A stretch of 60,000 nt of DNA, from the NCBI RefSeq assembly GCF_029227915.1, contig NC_079875.1:17603001-17663000 (forward strand). Reading direction: 5' to 3'. Both the position numbers and the translations under genes were made by a program. Shown piece by piece: positions 23,401 to 38,400 of the stretch. Position 1 is the stretch's first letter. Each line of letters begins with the position of its first letter. The notes beneath the pieces were generated by a model that was not told the DNA's origin, did not search any database, and saw only the letters and a program-made list of their open reading frames with translations. The DNA is from Hydractinia symbiolongicarpus (Eukaryota > Cnidaria > Hydrozoa > Anthoathecata > Hydractiniidae).

Positions 23401-26400
23401 CAGTGCTACAGTTAGTTCTCGCAAATCAGCATATCTGTTTAGAATATTTGTCACGGTACTGCTGGCTGTCTTGTGTGTTTTGATAAATACGACGTTGGAT
23501 TGAGGTGTGCATCTAATAAAAACAAAAAATAACTGCGAATATTTCAAAACGTATTCTTGTCTGTGAAGATTTATCGTCTCTTGCAACGAAACCATGCAGG
23601 TATTATTTCTACCTCCATGACAAACCTGATAAGCTATATTTAAAAAATTCATAGCTACTGGCAAATTAGCTATTATTGTTGACTCTTTATATTTTTTAAT
23701 TTTTATTCAAATAAAGGCTGCGTTAGTTGCTTTCGTATTCATTATTCCATCGCAGCTTTTATTGGCTATATTTTTGATACCTAATAACGCAATTTTTACA
23801 AAACATACAAATTATAGATCTATAGAGATCTTTATTAGTACAGACTACTGCTTTTGCTGTAAATGCGGAATTACAGAGTAAAAATAAATGCTCAAGGGTT
23901 CGTCGCACATGCTTGTTTTTTTTCTGCGGTATTCTTTTTTCGCATTTGCCAACATCTTCGGTCTGAATTTAATACCCACAGTGTCTCTGTATATATATTT
24001 CTGCACTAGATTTCTCTTCTTCCTTTCTTACCTTCTTCTCTTCTTCCTCCATACTAAGAACTGAAATCAATCTGAAGTAATTACTTACACAGCACCGCCT
24101 TCCATGATTCTTTTGTACTCCTTGGTAATGTCGAAATATGTTGATGAAACCAACTGGTTAAAGCTTCTGTTCAACTTCATTTGAATCTTTCGAATCTCTG
24201 ATTCAGAGCTTTCAATGTCAAGTGTTTGTGCAATTTGATGACTAAACATACAATGAAAATGGATTGGGTTAAATTTGACATTTGTCATTTGCCAAGCAGC
24301 CTTGTAAGCTACTGTTATGATCCCGTCTTCAGATTGTGACGAGATCAAGGTTTTGTTAAAAGATTGAGTTAAAGGGTAAAGGAGTTACTGTGTGCTCTTA
24401 AAAATGATTGATCTATCTATCATGTAGTTTTAAATCAATTTCCTCTTAGTGGTTACTTTGTGACAACATTCTAGAAGAGTAATTTATTGAACGGCGAGAA
24501 TCTTGAGCTTATAACCTGGGTGATCATCCATAGTGATTTCTTGTTCCAATTTGTCTGATCTTAAGTTTGTTAAAATTGATCAGGTTCTATTTATATTTTG
24601 GCTATTTAAGCTGGAGAAAGATTTTGTTTCCCTGACTTCAATTTTGTCTTTGTCAAATTAACCATTCTTACATTAGAAACAATGTCTTTTAATAACTTGT
24701 AATTCCATGTTGTTGAAAGTTATCTATGCTGTAACTTAATCCATGAAAAAATGAATCAGCGAAATAGCCAAAAAGAGGCCAAAAACCCAGGCGACATAGC
24801 TATACTTACTTTAATATTCTATCAGCTTTCTCTTCCAAGTCTCGCAACTCTTTAACAGGGATTAAATCTCTGATAACGTAAGTCCGTAAATGATCAACTT
24901 TGATAAACACCAGCATTATCACACAAAACGTAAACAACCACACGACAACAATGGAAAATATTGATCGAATGTAAACCATTGCATTTGATGAACCAGCTTC
25001 AATGTCAATGGCAATACTATCGATTTTAACTTGCTGTTTTTCCTGATCTTCTGTGATAATGTTTGTATCCAACATGGCTGCCAAATGTGCTTTAAAAATC
25101 ATTTACTTGAGTACTTTCCAGCCACATTGTGTTAAAATGGTAGAATCCTAATTAGCAAAACTTAGCAACATTAGTTTCAAAATTTAAGTATTGCAATGTT
25201 TCAAAAATACCCCGATCTCGTGCATTGCATTTCAGTGTTTGCCTCGCTTACACCAGATTTAAGAGAAAGGAATTCTTCATAACAAGAACCAATGAGCAAG
25301 AAGAATAAAAACATTATACAGATTTCACGTTGGTATCATGTTTGAAAATAGCGATTGATATGATTAAATTGAGCATACTTTTTTCATCACTTTTGGTATG
25401 ATTTCGTACGCTCTGTTGAAAAACAGTGGCATACAACTTATTTAGACTATCACGGTAAGACGCCCGAAACTGTAAACATACTTTTTTAGAAACCTTAGCG
25501 TGAACTATGAGAATCACAATTGTATTTTGCTTGTTTACTGTAACCAGGTTATTTGCTAACTTCTTGTTTTGTGAGTTAGCGCAATAAAGTTTGTAAACAC
25601 ACACAGCAAGTTTGTCTCATCGAGTTCGGGTCAGCATTTTAATGGGAAAAACAACAATTAATTTGTTTTTACGTTTATAGAGAAAAAAAGCGATTTAAAA
25701 ATAAAAGAGAAATTCTCTTACAACGTTATTTGCATTTACGGTGACAGAAAATCACCATGTATCCTTCGAGTACCTTTTTGTACGTATATATAGGTCAACT
25801 AATGATTTGACTTTTGATTTTGTGGAGCCACAAATAAGTAGTTTGGCTTGGCTCATTTTGGCTTGCAAGCTAATGGCTAAATATAATACGATGCCGCACT
25901 AAGTCACACCACTCACTAAAATCTGTTAAATAATTTCCCTTTTTACTTTCTTCTCTTCCTATTAACCATCTAGTTTTCACAGATGGTGCTATTTAACGAG
26001 TAAAGTTTCAAATAGTAAAACCAACATATCAGTAAAAAAGAGTATACATACAATTCAACAGTATGTTCAACCTCGTCCTCAAGGCTCTTTTTTCACTTGC
26101 TATACCATTATCAACGAGTGAAAAAGGAGATCTGGGGACCAGGTGAACAGTGTGTCATTTCTTAGTGTTAACTTTTCACGCTATTCCAGACTATAAAAAA
26201 GGTCTAGTTCAGTTCTCTCTGCCATAAAAACATTGTTTGTTGTGTTATAGGATTTTTTTGGGCAGTGTCCATGCAAAGCTAATGTGAAACTTCGGGACTG
26301 TTCCAAATGTAAAGATGGTTACTACGATTTAAGAAACGACCATTCTGAAGGATGCAAATGTAAGTATTGAAGAACCTAAAAAAGATGGTACTCTAGAAGT

Positions 26401-29400
26401 GTAGTATAAACAAGTCCATTAAATAGATTGAGACTGTTTATATGTAGGTGGGCAGCCTCGGCAAACCAAGCTGGCTCATTTACCGGGCTGGTTTTCTATA
26501 ATGCAAAAAATTACCTCTTTTAGGTGGGCTGGCTTTGAACAATGAAAAGATTAAAAAGTGCAGAACAAAAAAATAATTGTCATAACAAAAGAATTTGATT
26601 ACGTGAGCATAATAATCCATCTTGCCTAGGCGAGCTAGCCTGCTTTGTTACTATTTATATAGAATTTTATCCAGCCTGCTTGCCGAGATTTTGGGTAAAA
26701 TGGGCGAGATCTCCTCGGCAACCGGTTGCTGATGAGTGAGTTGGCCGCTTGCCTAGCGAGATCTCAGCTCGAGTTCCATACAGCTCCAAAAAGTCGGACC
26801 ATTCCCTAGCCCTAGTGACTTTATTTTCTTTCCTTCTCTGAATGACTAAAGGTGTCAACGAATCTCTCCACTACCTGTATCAACTGTAAGCCACTAAAAT
26901 GAAAGTTTCATAGTCACGTTTATGATTTCCTTTCTACTAATAAAAAAATTAACTTTTGGATCTATCGTTTTTATCGCTACGTCACATAACAAAAAAAATT
27001 CTTATTTTTGCGTAGGGTGCGATTGTGATGTGGGAGCTTCGATTAGTCCTTATATATGTCACAAAGTAACTGGTGTGTGCACATGTAGAGCGCATATCTA
27101 TAGTCGAAGATGTAAACAGTAAGTATTTATTCTTTTTCAAAATTTCTACTCGTGTTTAATTATCTATACATTGTTTAGGCTCGTTGTTTTTAACCCCAGC
27201 CAAATATTCTTATAGAGCATATTCTTATAAACAAAAAAAAGAGTATTTTTGTGAATTTTCGTGTGTTATCTCTATAATAATACCCGTATACGTCTGTCTG
27301 TCTGTCTGTCTGTCACGCAAAATGATAGCTTAGCTGCGCAATAGCGAGAAGCACGCAATGCGGTATAAAAAGGACGGGCTAACGACTAGTTTGCATAAAC
27401 GTCATATACAGTTCTTTAATTCTTTTAATCGATGTTGAAAAACTCTGCCCTCTCAGGATAAACAATTTTTTGACGTGTCAAGAAAAGTAAACGCTTTTTA
27501 AGAGGGAGATGACCACCGCCCCCCTTAACCTCGTCCCCAAGGCATGTCGGATCTTTTTTTAGATCGGGACGGCGATCGTCTCCCAATATAAAAAGAGAGA
27601 CGCAGGCGCAAGGTTGGGTTTCCCTGGGCTCAAAGTGTCGCTTCTTTCAGTTACGATACTCAAGCCACTCTCCCAGATATACAAAATGAGAAAAAAAAAT
27701 CCATGGTATTGTGGTTGAGAAGAGATCCACTGCGGTTTCTCTTGTACAAGAATCGCCCATTTAAAAACGCCTATAATTTTTTTGTTTTGTAAAAAATAAA
27801 AAGTATGCGTCAGCCGGGAATCGAACCCGGATCTATTGCTTGGAAGGCAACAATGCTAACCTTTACACCACCGACGCTTGTTTACAGACTGTATTTAATC
27901 AAATTTAAACGTTCTTTTTAATTAAATTTAATATATATAATTATTTTGTTTGTTTCCGTGATAAAAAAAAGTTTAACCTATAAATATGACTTTAAGATAT
28001 TTATTTCGTTATAAGAAATAAATATTAAATGAGAAATTTTAAGAAACAAATTCGGTTCCGTAACATAAAACACTGTCAGATGTAAACATGAATGGCGGAT
28101 ATTTCCACATGTGCGCTCCTTACTTTACTCCTAAACGCTAAGAACGTTTCTTGACTTAAGGCGGCTTTTAAAAAATGGGTAAGGAAATTCGTATTCAGTT
28201 TCACGTATCCTTACGTGTATTTTTACATCCTGTGTCTTTGTTATACTCGTGTATAATTCAAACCATGCTGTAACTATTTTTATTTATTCTTTAGGTGATT
28301 AACTTGTTCTCTAACTAATTATCTAACTAGCTGTCTGGCTAGCTATCTAGCTGCATCTAGCTGCAAACGATCTATGCTTGCATGCCAGCTAATTTCATTC
28401 TTAAATGTAATTTTTAATGTGCGTACAACCCACGAATACCAAGTACAAGTATTCCAAAAAAAGTAATACAATCTTGTTTTTGTTTTTTTTTCTTTGCAGG
28501 ATCCAAGTGGGATACTACTTTCCAAGCATGCATTACATACAAGGAAGGAGATACCTATATGCAGCAGCACAAGTATGTCTTAATCTTTTGTGGTGAAAAC
28601 TTACAGTTTAAATAAGAACCGGTGAAGTTTTGTGTCTATTCTGCCATGACAGTTTGGTTCACAAATTTTGTCACATAAATTGTATTCAGTTGATTAATCC
28701 TCACAAATATTAATTTTATCCATCGTCATAAAATTTGTCTGCGTAAAAATACCTGGAAAGGCAAATTCGCAAAAGTAAATGTTTGTATAAGTATATATAT
28801 ACTATAAATGAATTCTAAGAATTGACTTTGTGATACTTTGTAGAAAAGCCTAAGGATTTTTCTTTTTTTCTTTTCTAGTTTTTTTTGGCAAATTTTCTTT
28901 TTTGTAGTTAATAAAATGATGGCCAGCCTCTGTGAAGGCTACATTATCTCAATAAATAAGCCTAAAATATATTAAACCTGCTAGGTTTACTAAAAAACCT
29001 AGTAGTTCAGTCGCGAAAAAAGTTTTGCAAAATATCTTGTCGTGACTGATTCATGAGAATTATTTTTTGTATAATGTATTTTTCGGACCTTACAAAAATA
29101 GGTCTTACTGAAGATTAATCAACTTAAGATACTAATGAATTGTGGCACATGAAAATATATACAGAATTTGTTATGTGTGATTGAGAATGAAAAACAAAAA
29201 TATTTTTGTTTACAGAAAAAGTTGAACTCATTTCATTATTTTCTGTTAATTACAACATAAGAATTTGTCAGTCAATTAAATTTTAGGTTAAATTCTCTCC
29301 TTTTACCTTTTTATCTTGGAGTGGAAGTTTACCTCGATAAGGATATGGTAACCATATTCTTATTATTTTTTAAGCAATGGCAAATCAAAGTTTATTCATT

Positions 29401-32400
29401 TTTTATTTAATTTAGAGTTTTTTAACTATTCAAAAATACAGATCAATTTTATATACTTACCTACCTTCGGAAAAAAGGAGCTTTTTCAAAAATTGGAAGA
29501 AAATGTTACAATTTTTTAAACCCTGTAACGCAAAATTAGCATATAAGCTCAGATTCTCTTTACTCATGCACAAATCTTAGACTTTCCTCACCATAGATGG
29601 GAATTAGCAGGTCGCAATTGGCAATTTGTTAATCAACATGCCGTCTTACCAATCACATTACAAAGAAAATGTTAAAATTACAAATCCAATTTCTTCATCA
29701 TTCATTTGTTTCACCTATTTCTATAACTGCTGCTGCAACAAATTTGTTTTTTTATTATTCACACATAGACAGGCTGCATTTCGGCATAACTTAGTTATTG
29801 TCCAATATGTGACCTTTTTAACATCATCCGACTGACTTTTGTTTATAAGTTAAAGTTTGTTAAATAATAGCAAAATGTTCTTCTTTGCAATTTTCTACTT
29901 ATTTTTAGTCAACACTCACTACCACCTTGACAATACCACATGATTCACAGTACAAAATTTTTGCTGGATATATTTTAATGGATGAAAGTATCACCACATT
30001 GACTTTAAGTCTTAAACTCATGGGAACAACTACAGCATTATTTGGTCCAAATCTACCTGTTGCTTATCCTGCACAATGTGTCACAGAATGTTACCAAGCC
30101 TTTCAACAAGGAACCAATTTTTATTTTTTCCTGAAAGCAGGTGTTTACAGTGTCCAAGTAGCATCTACTTTAATAGACAGTGCCTTTATGATGGTATGTA
30201 TATGTTATATGTTTAAAAAAAGTTTTTGTTTTTCACTACAGGGGCTTACAAATTATTTTCTTCTAGGGTATATCTGTACACATATTTTTTCCTTATTTTA
30301 AGTTTGTTCATAAAATGTGCAGAAGACTCTTTGTATGTCTTAAAGTCTTATTTCTTGGAAAGATTGGGTCAGGACAATTTTTCTAAAAAGCACAAAAAGC
30401 AGTAAAAAAGAAAAAAGTGTCCAATGGTTGTGTCAAATGTATAGTAGTGGTTAATTGCATAAGCTATTACAATATACACACAAAATTACGACATAGATTT
30501 TTAATATTTTTTCTGCATGCTGCTCCATTTTTAATAATTTTTCTGCAAAAAGTAGAGGTTTGATCCATTTTGGTATAATACCTGTGTATGTACAGCAATT
30601 TGTGAACCTCTGCACTATTTGATGTGTTTCACTCCTTTTAAACTTGCCAAAATCCTCCATCCATCAAATTCATATGACAAATAAATGTGCTCAAACCATT
30701 ATAAAAGTGTTTCACAAAATCATTGACCCAGCTTTAAATTCTTGAGTAAGAATATTGAAATTGAACCAAAACCACTTAAACGTAATTTTTCTCACCACAC
30801 TTTATAGGAACGCATCATTGCCATACCAGTTCAATTTATGACAGCCTCAATTTTATCAGCTTCTGCTAGAGCAAGTTTCTTAGCATCTTGTAATGTTGAG
30901 AATAATGACCTGGGGTAAGTTTATTTCAGTATGCAGCACGATTTAAATGACTGTTTTGTGAATGAATTAAGATTGTGCTAATAATTTAATACTAAAAAGT
31001 AAATCTATTTTCAATAAAGGAAAAAATACATATCTGCCATTTTTTTTTTTTTTATTGAGACTAAATTTTTTTTGTCAGAATTGGAACTGCAAACGAGTCA
31101 GTTTGCATGGCTGCAGCATACAGTATGACAATCAAGTTTGAGGATGGAGCCTTGCGTAAGTTTGCTAACATATATTTTTTTATCAATTTTCAATGTAAAA
31201 TCTATATTATAATACCCGTATACGTCTGTCTGTCACGCAAAATGGTAGCTTAGCTGCGCAAGTAGTGAGACGCACGCAGTACAGTATAAAAAGTACGGGC
31301 GAACCCGTGGATATTTCCACGGGCTAACAACTAGTATTATAAAATGTTCAAATTTTTATTTAAGTAAAAAAATAAGAAAATATAATATGTTGTATTTTTA
31401 TAGCCTGTAAATGCAACCCAGCTGGTTCTGTTAATGCCACATGTAACAAAGTTGGTGGACAATGCTATTGTAAATCTGGTGTAGGTGGTCGAGATTGTTC
31501 TTATTGTTTACCTGGTTTTTACGACTTCTCCGACACAGGTTGCATAGGTAGGTTTTAATTATATACCTTTCATTTTAGTAAGTTAACTTTTATAGTTTAT
31601 TTTGCTTTTTTATAATTCATTAAATTTGGAAAATGTTTTCACTTATCCAATTACTCTAAAAAATTTTGTGCAACTATATACCAAACAAGGTGTAATCCAG
31701 GAATTCAAAATTTTGGAGTTGTTAGGTTTATTTAATGGTTAACATTATTCATGATGGATCAAGAGGAAAAACGTGAATAATTAAATGCCTCAAGTAAGCT
31801 ATTCCCAGAAAAAATTGAATATAAAAATGATGGGAAACCGAAATTGTTTACAAACGAACCTGCAAACAGACTCAACAACTGTGCACATTGTTTTTAAAAC
31901 GATTGCAGTCTTTTTCAGGAGAGGCGTGCGATCGAACACGCACGCCTTGGCACACGCCTAAATTGTTTCAGGAGTGTGATTAATCGCACGCCTGAAAAAT
32001 AAATATTGAGTTTTCAAAATCAACCTTTATAGTCCATTTTGTAGCGTGCGATGGAAGCCCTCGAAAGAATTTTTGGAGACTCGTCAGACAAAACGTCCGA
32101 TAGATTTCCGTCATGGTCGGACACGATCTCAGAAATTATTGAATAGTCCTGGTCCTTTTAATCTACGAGCAAGCCTATTCATAGCAAACCTGACCATCCT
32201 AGCTAATTCACTGACTCCTGACTTAGTTAAAAGAACTACGTAGACATAAATCTCTTTTGCCTGGCCCCTTCGTCGTTGGTAACCAGGTCTTACACAAAAA
32301 ATCCAGCCATGCGGTTCTTAAAGGGGGATTTTCACGAAGCGAATTGAACGGCGAATTCGACGGCGAATTGTATCTGAGCATGCGCAGTTTTGTTTATTTT

Positions 32401-35400
32401 GACTTTGCATCGAAATATTCTCTTCACTAAAAAGTAGAAACAGTTCCTACTTTTTCGCGGCTAAAGATTTTGCTGCTAGTTTTTGACCAATTAGAACGCG
32501 ATTAAACAATGACTTTGGCGCCTAATTTATTTTGTCGTGAAAATGAAAAAGCGAATTCGCCATCGAATCGCCGTTCAATTCGCTTCGTGAAAATCCGCCT
32601 TAATGCGGAGGTGAACGCCGACGGAGCATGGTTGAAGCAAGTCTGCAAAACTGCACTTACAGGCGGAATAGACATTTTATCATGGATTTAATTAAATTGT
32701 GGATAATTTCTTCAGGCTCGAACTTAATGGATTTTTTTTATGCCTGTAAAAACGAAACACTTGTGCGGTGTAAATTTTTTTAAAGTTTTGAGCCACATAG
32801 ATAAAGATTTTTTTTAACTTGAAAACAAAGCATATTTTTGCCTATTTGCTTGTGATGACCTGAATAGTGAACAACAAATATAAAAATGACAGTATAGTCA
32901 TGCATACTATTTCGGAAATGTAGAAAAGGAAGTTAAGATTGAGAGAGTCGCTATACCAGTAGACGCTTGATCATCGTGTTTGGGGTTCACGATTTAAAAC
33001 GTCCCCCACTTTAATACCGCAAAATGAATGCGCAACAAAAAATAACCTTGGAGCCCGTGTCGTATGCGTAACAATCTTTGCACGTGCGCTTTACATCGCA
33101 TGCGTTAATTGATTTACACGTGCGAATCACCTACTCAAATATTCCTAAAAAGACTGGGATTGCTATGGTGGCTTCATGTGTTGTAGTTGAATTTATTTCA
33201 ATCAATGCCATTGGGGACTGAATGTCTAGTAAATACATAAATTGAGTAAATAGTACATTCTTAGCATACAGGGCATGTATTGTTGTCTACTTGGATATTA
33301 TTCTGTAAAATTTGCAGCTCCAATTTAGAAACTTGTAAATAAAAACTTTTCTTTTCCAGCTTGTGGCTGCCAAGGGCCTGACCCAATTTGTAATCCAAAC
33401 ACTGGTGCTTGCAATTGTCCCATCAACACACAGGGAAGGGTTTGTGATGCCTGTGCCTGCAATGGTAACAGTGTCAAGTGTGAACGGAATGGAAAATGCT
33501 TGGATTGCCAATCAAACACATTTGGAGATCATTGCGAATTGTGCAAACCTGGATTCTTTGGAGATGTTTTACAAGGCCAATGTAGATGTAAGTAAAATAT
33601 CCTTCAGTAGTAACCACATATCTCTTTAATATTTAGGCTATATATAATTGAAAGTTTGTTCATCGTGATTTTATATCTTCCAACAAAAATCCGGTATGCA
33701 GTGGATATAAAGATATTTTACAAAGAATTCAATTTTCTATTTCTTCCCTGCTTTACCAGTTGTGGAAGTTCTATTGGCTTTGAGACAAGGTTTTTGACTT
33801 GTTTAGTTGTCCTGTTGATGGCCAAACCTGGCCACTGAAGGGCACTGGGTAAATCAACATTTATTGACAAGAGAGTGTTTTGTTTAAGCAAAACAGTAGT
33901 GTTGCTGGTGAAATTTTAAATGCGATAATAAAACAAACAAACTAACTTTCAAATATAGATGGTTTTATTTTCTGTACAACCATGATATTATAAGGATTAG
34001 CCGTTTAAAACTCAATGTCATTGACTGTACTTCAATTCATGCAGCTTATCTTGTCGTTTAAATTTCTAAATTTTACAGTATGATTAAACTTCAAAAACAA
34101 AAATGTAAATAAATAATGAAAATAAATAAAAGAAAAGAAAACTATTGTGATATATATATTGCTTGAATGTTTTATTTTTAGCCTGTGATTGCCATGTACT
34201 GGGCTCTTACAATCAATCATGTGATTTAGTCACAGGACAGTGTCCTTGTCGACCAGGCGTTGTCAACACCAAATGCGACAAATGTGCTGTATGTTTCATT
34301 ATTCCCTTTCTTGATGGGTGAAGGACATACATTTGTTATTTAATTTTTATGTATGGTGTCACACGAATTAGAAAATGTAAAAAAGAGTTGAATTTTGTTA
34401 AGGTTATCATACCTTCTTTGCATCCCTCGTAGTCAGTTGTCTCATAAAGTTTATGTAGTTATTTAAAAATGACCTAATTTCCTTTTTGATAAAATACAAT
34501 GCCTTCATTTAGAAAGCTCAGAGGTTTGATTTTCATACATATTGGCTGTTTTCTCTTGTTTAACACCTGTTTCATTTATTCTTAGACAAATTACTTTGGT
34601 TTAAGTATAGCCGGTTGTACCCCATGTAATTGTAACTTGAAAGGCTCAATGAATACACAATGTGCCGAGACGGGTCAATGTTCTTGTTTCATATCGGCCG
34701 AAGGTTTGAAGTGTGACAAGTGCAAGCAAGGATTTTATGGTTTACCTTCAAAGTCATGTCAAAGTATGTAATCAAAATTCTCTTTTTATTTCGTAGAATC
34801 TTGGAAAATTCAAAATGAATAAGTAAATGTTTTGTTTCTAATTTTCACAAAAAATATTACTGAACTAAAAATTTAAAAAATAAACGCAGAAATAAAGTTT
34901 ACTTCTCAACTATAACACAAGCTAAAGGTGTTTAATAAAAATCAAAATCAAATAACATTTAAGTTCAATCATTTGCACAAGTCATGGATTAACAAATATG
35001 TCAATATTTTCACTTTACGTTGTAACTTCTACAGACATGAAGAATTAACTTTAACCCTGGTATCATGAGCTGTGTTTTTATTTTGCAGCATGTAATTGTA
35101 ACTCCACTGGAACAGTGCTAAACACTCAGTGCATTAATGATGAATTTGGACAGTGTGATTGCAAAAGTGGGGTAATGGGAAGAGCTTGCGATGCGTGCAT
35201 GAAGCAGTATGCTGAGTTTGGCATCAATGGGTGTAAACGTAAGTTTAATTATTATTGTCAGTATATGCAGGGTATTTAATGGGGAAGAAATAACATATTA
35301 CCATCAATGTTGCTGATACAAACAACTAGAGTGAATTAGTAGTAGCATTTGTCTTATATTTTATTGATTTAAGTGTTGAAGAGCAGCAAATTAATTTTTC

Positions 35401-38400
35401 CGCAGTACTGAAAATCCCAATTATTGGGAGCAAATGGAATTCAGTGGCATCCTGTCAATCACATTTAAATATACTGTTGTTTATTCCAAAATGCAAATAG
35501 AGTTATATGTAGCGCTTGATTTTATGTATACATTGCTGCTTTAGATAATCAAATCCTTAGATTAGGTCTTTTGTAAATTCAGTCTTGAACAATGCATCCT
35601 TAAACTCCATATGACACATTGCTGCTTTAGATGATCAAATCCTTATATTAGGTCTTTTGTAAATTCAGTCTTGAACAATGCATCCTTAAATTCTATAAGT
35701 CATGCAGGAAATCCCTTATTGATATCGTCAATTTGATTCATGCCAAAAGCTGTGGTTGGTGTAGTACTACGTAAATGAAGTTCTAAATTCCTTTTTAGAA
35801 TGTCCACTTTGCACAAGGAAATTACAGTCACATGCTGATGAAGTTGCAATAAAGTTAAAAAACGTAAAACAGGACTTGAATTTAACAAAGAATTTATCGA
35901 ACCTTCAAGCTGAGTTGGTATCAACTCAAGGACGGTTGCAACAAGCTGAAGTTAGTTCCCTTAATTTGTTAAGCTGTTATATGTTTTCTTTGTGAAAAAT
36001 TATATGTTGGTTAAGCAACTTAACTTGTATCTATCGCAAAGCTATCACGTAAGTTGCTCCTTACTGATAATGGATTTGTGCTCATAGGAAATATTAGATA
36101 GAAAATCTGAATTAGTGAAGTATAAAGGTTGATTGGCTTTTTCAATAAATAAAAATGTTTTACATATTTCACATTACTGCAAAGCTTCAGTATACATGAA
36201 ATTATACATTAAATTTAGTGTATATATATCATGTAAAATAATGAATGGAAAGATTGGCTTTAGTGAACTGAACATTGTAATGGATTTGGCCATTCAATAG
36301 GAAGGCAGGAGCAAAAAAATTATCCTTGTGACCTGTATAATAAGTCAAATGAAGAACAGGTCTGCAACACACAGAATGACAAAGCATTTTTTGCTTCTGA
36401 ATATCTGTTGTTCTAATTTTATTATTTTTAGATGAACTGTCACTGCATAAGCCAATTAATTTCATATATATATTTATACCAGTTTCTTTTTGTTTTAGCG
36501 TTAATTTTCATTTTAAGTAACCTATTTAACCAACGATTATGGATAACACATCCGCCATCTTTTTAGTTAAATGCAGCATTGTTTCAATTTCGTGTGGCAC
36601 AAGGACGAAAAGATTATAAGCGCTTGCAAGACAATTATTTGATTCCATGGAATGCACGTTTGACAAGTTTAATAAACCAGGTTAGTATACTACACTGAAA
36701 TTTGAAATTGCCAAGAGTAGCTTTTTATTTTTGCATACTTTTGATTGATGTTCAATATATTTACCGATCAATCTTATCTACTATTTAAATGTTAGTCTTC
36801 TCCACTGTAGTTCAATAATTTATTTGTAAAGTAGACAGAAAAAAACTGGGAATTAATTCCTTAACTGTCCAAAAGATGTCAGAAGTTTTTTCAAATTTCA
36901 TAGTTCAATCAGCTGAACTCTCATATTGTTCTTTATGTGCCTTAACTTACATGGGGAGTACAAAAAATATATTTTAACGGTTTCTTATAATTAAATTACA
37001 TACATGAACCCTTTTACATGCACAGATTTGTATTATCTGAGAGTGTTTTGTTTCATGTATCAGATAAACATTGTTACCATGCAAGCTAGTCAATTGACTG
37101 GTGTCGCGAATGCTGGTGGTGCAAAGATGTTATTGATATATGACGCAGCTCTAAAAGCTTCGCAAACTAGTCAAGGTGCAGATATTTCTTGTTTATTCTT
37201 ACTGCGTTTAACGTTTAATTAAATAAAGCATTCTGTACATGAAATATTTTCTCCACAGTATAGCATAGCTTAGCATTATATTGTTCACTGCAAATGTATT
37301 AACCGCATTTCCTTGAAAGAACAGTCGATGTGTTTTCTGTTGTTTTGGAAATTTCTGTTAAAAGTTTTTAGCTAGGGTAGAAAATATTTTTTTTATTTGT
37401 CACTTTTTCTAAGTTTCTTTTTTGTTGTTTTCCTTCAAAAGTTTTGTTAAATAAATCCTGCATTGAAAAATATATATTTGCTTGTTATAAGGAATAAAAA
37501 GTCGTTTATCAAGTCTTCCATATTTTTTTTTTAAAATCTTTTCTTGTTCGTAAGATATTTAGCTTTGAAGATTCTCTCTAAATATAAATTAATGCTTAGA
37601 ATATCTTGCAAACTTCAAAAATATCAAAACTTTTAAGCAATGTGGACTAATGCTCTCAATGATATCTTGACAATGCAAAAATTTAAAATCCCAGAGTGAT
37701 TTTATCCATATTATAAGTAGAAAAATGTAATGCCAGCATTTTTTTAAAAACTTAATTATGACATCATAAGTTTTCAAAGTTAAATATTTAAATCTTCAAT
37801 AACTTGAAAATGAAAAAAGGGACTTTATAAACAACTTCTTATCTTTTAAAACATAAAATAAATATCATTTTCAATCCAGAAATTCTCTTATTAAGCAACA
37901 CAATTGGAACCCATATAACTACTGGAAGTTTTAGTCTTTTCATTTCAAAAACTTTTCATTCCAACATGTTAACATTCTTCTTTTAGAATCAAACACATTT
38001 GCATCAACAACGTTTTCACAACTTGTGAATTTAAACTCATTAGCATCAAAAGTTGTCAGTATGGCATATTCATATGTTCAAAATTCTCCAACATTTGATT
38101 TTGATACTTACGAGAGACAGATCGATTTAGATTTAGCGCTGTCCAATCGAGTTCTTGGTAACATAACTAATATTGGAAAGCAGGTAATTTTTGGTTAAAA
38201 GGTTCCTGAGAGTTGGAAACAGATAGAAGTATATATTTGATGTTTTTATTGTTCATGAATATTTCAGGTCACGTATCAACAAACGTTATCTGTCGCATAT
38301 TCAAAAGCGATGGATCAAAGTGAAGAATATTTTAAAAACAAAGAACAACAATGGGCATCATCGCGTGCAGCATTCTTGCAAAATGTTCAAACTGTGTATG

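Larger units (their letters stand above)
18550..27118 (+). other. Laminin EGF-like (LE) repeats 1-5, exons 5-12
   Basis: Residues about 249-540. Repeats start at CDCNGHG, CNCHSHS, CGCSLAG, CACHLPG and CDCDVGA. Most introns interrupt just before a CxC in phase 1, the usual pattern of LE-coding exons. The block is interrupted by the 4.7-kb intron 10 that holds the sulfotransferase gene. The last repeat is cut short by the following globular domain, as is normal around domain IV. Confidence 0.85.
31404..35820 (+). other. Laminin EGF-like (LE) repeats, second block, exons 17-22
   Basis: Residues about 722-992. Repeats begin at CKCNPAG, CGCQGPD, CACNGNS, CDCHVLG, CNCNLKG and CNCNSTG. The CGCQGPD repeat is a half repeat lacking its last loop and runs directly into CACNGNS. 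The CPLC in exon 22 marks the transition to the coiled coil, where inter-chain disulphides at the long-arm start are expected. Confidence 0.85.

Noticed and set aside
23511-23664. Extension of the sulfotransferase exon to an upstream Met at 23664
   Set aside because: A ttattag acceptor at 23513-23514 joins in phase to the exon at 24241-24089, giving a membrane anchor and stem; the upstream part of the open frame is intron.
24242-24348. 5' part of the open frame preceding sulfotransferase exon 2
   Set aside because: Only the acceptor at 24242-24243 (tatgtttag) matches the phase of the first exon's donor; the earlier AG sites leave the wrong phase.
33287-33519. Minus-strand ORFs opposite 33360-33587
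   Set aside because: Shadows of laminin exon 18 (LE repeats); no splice sites or family resemblance on that strand.
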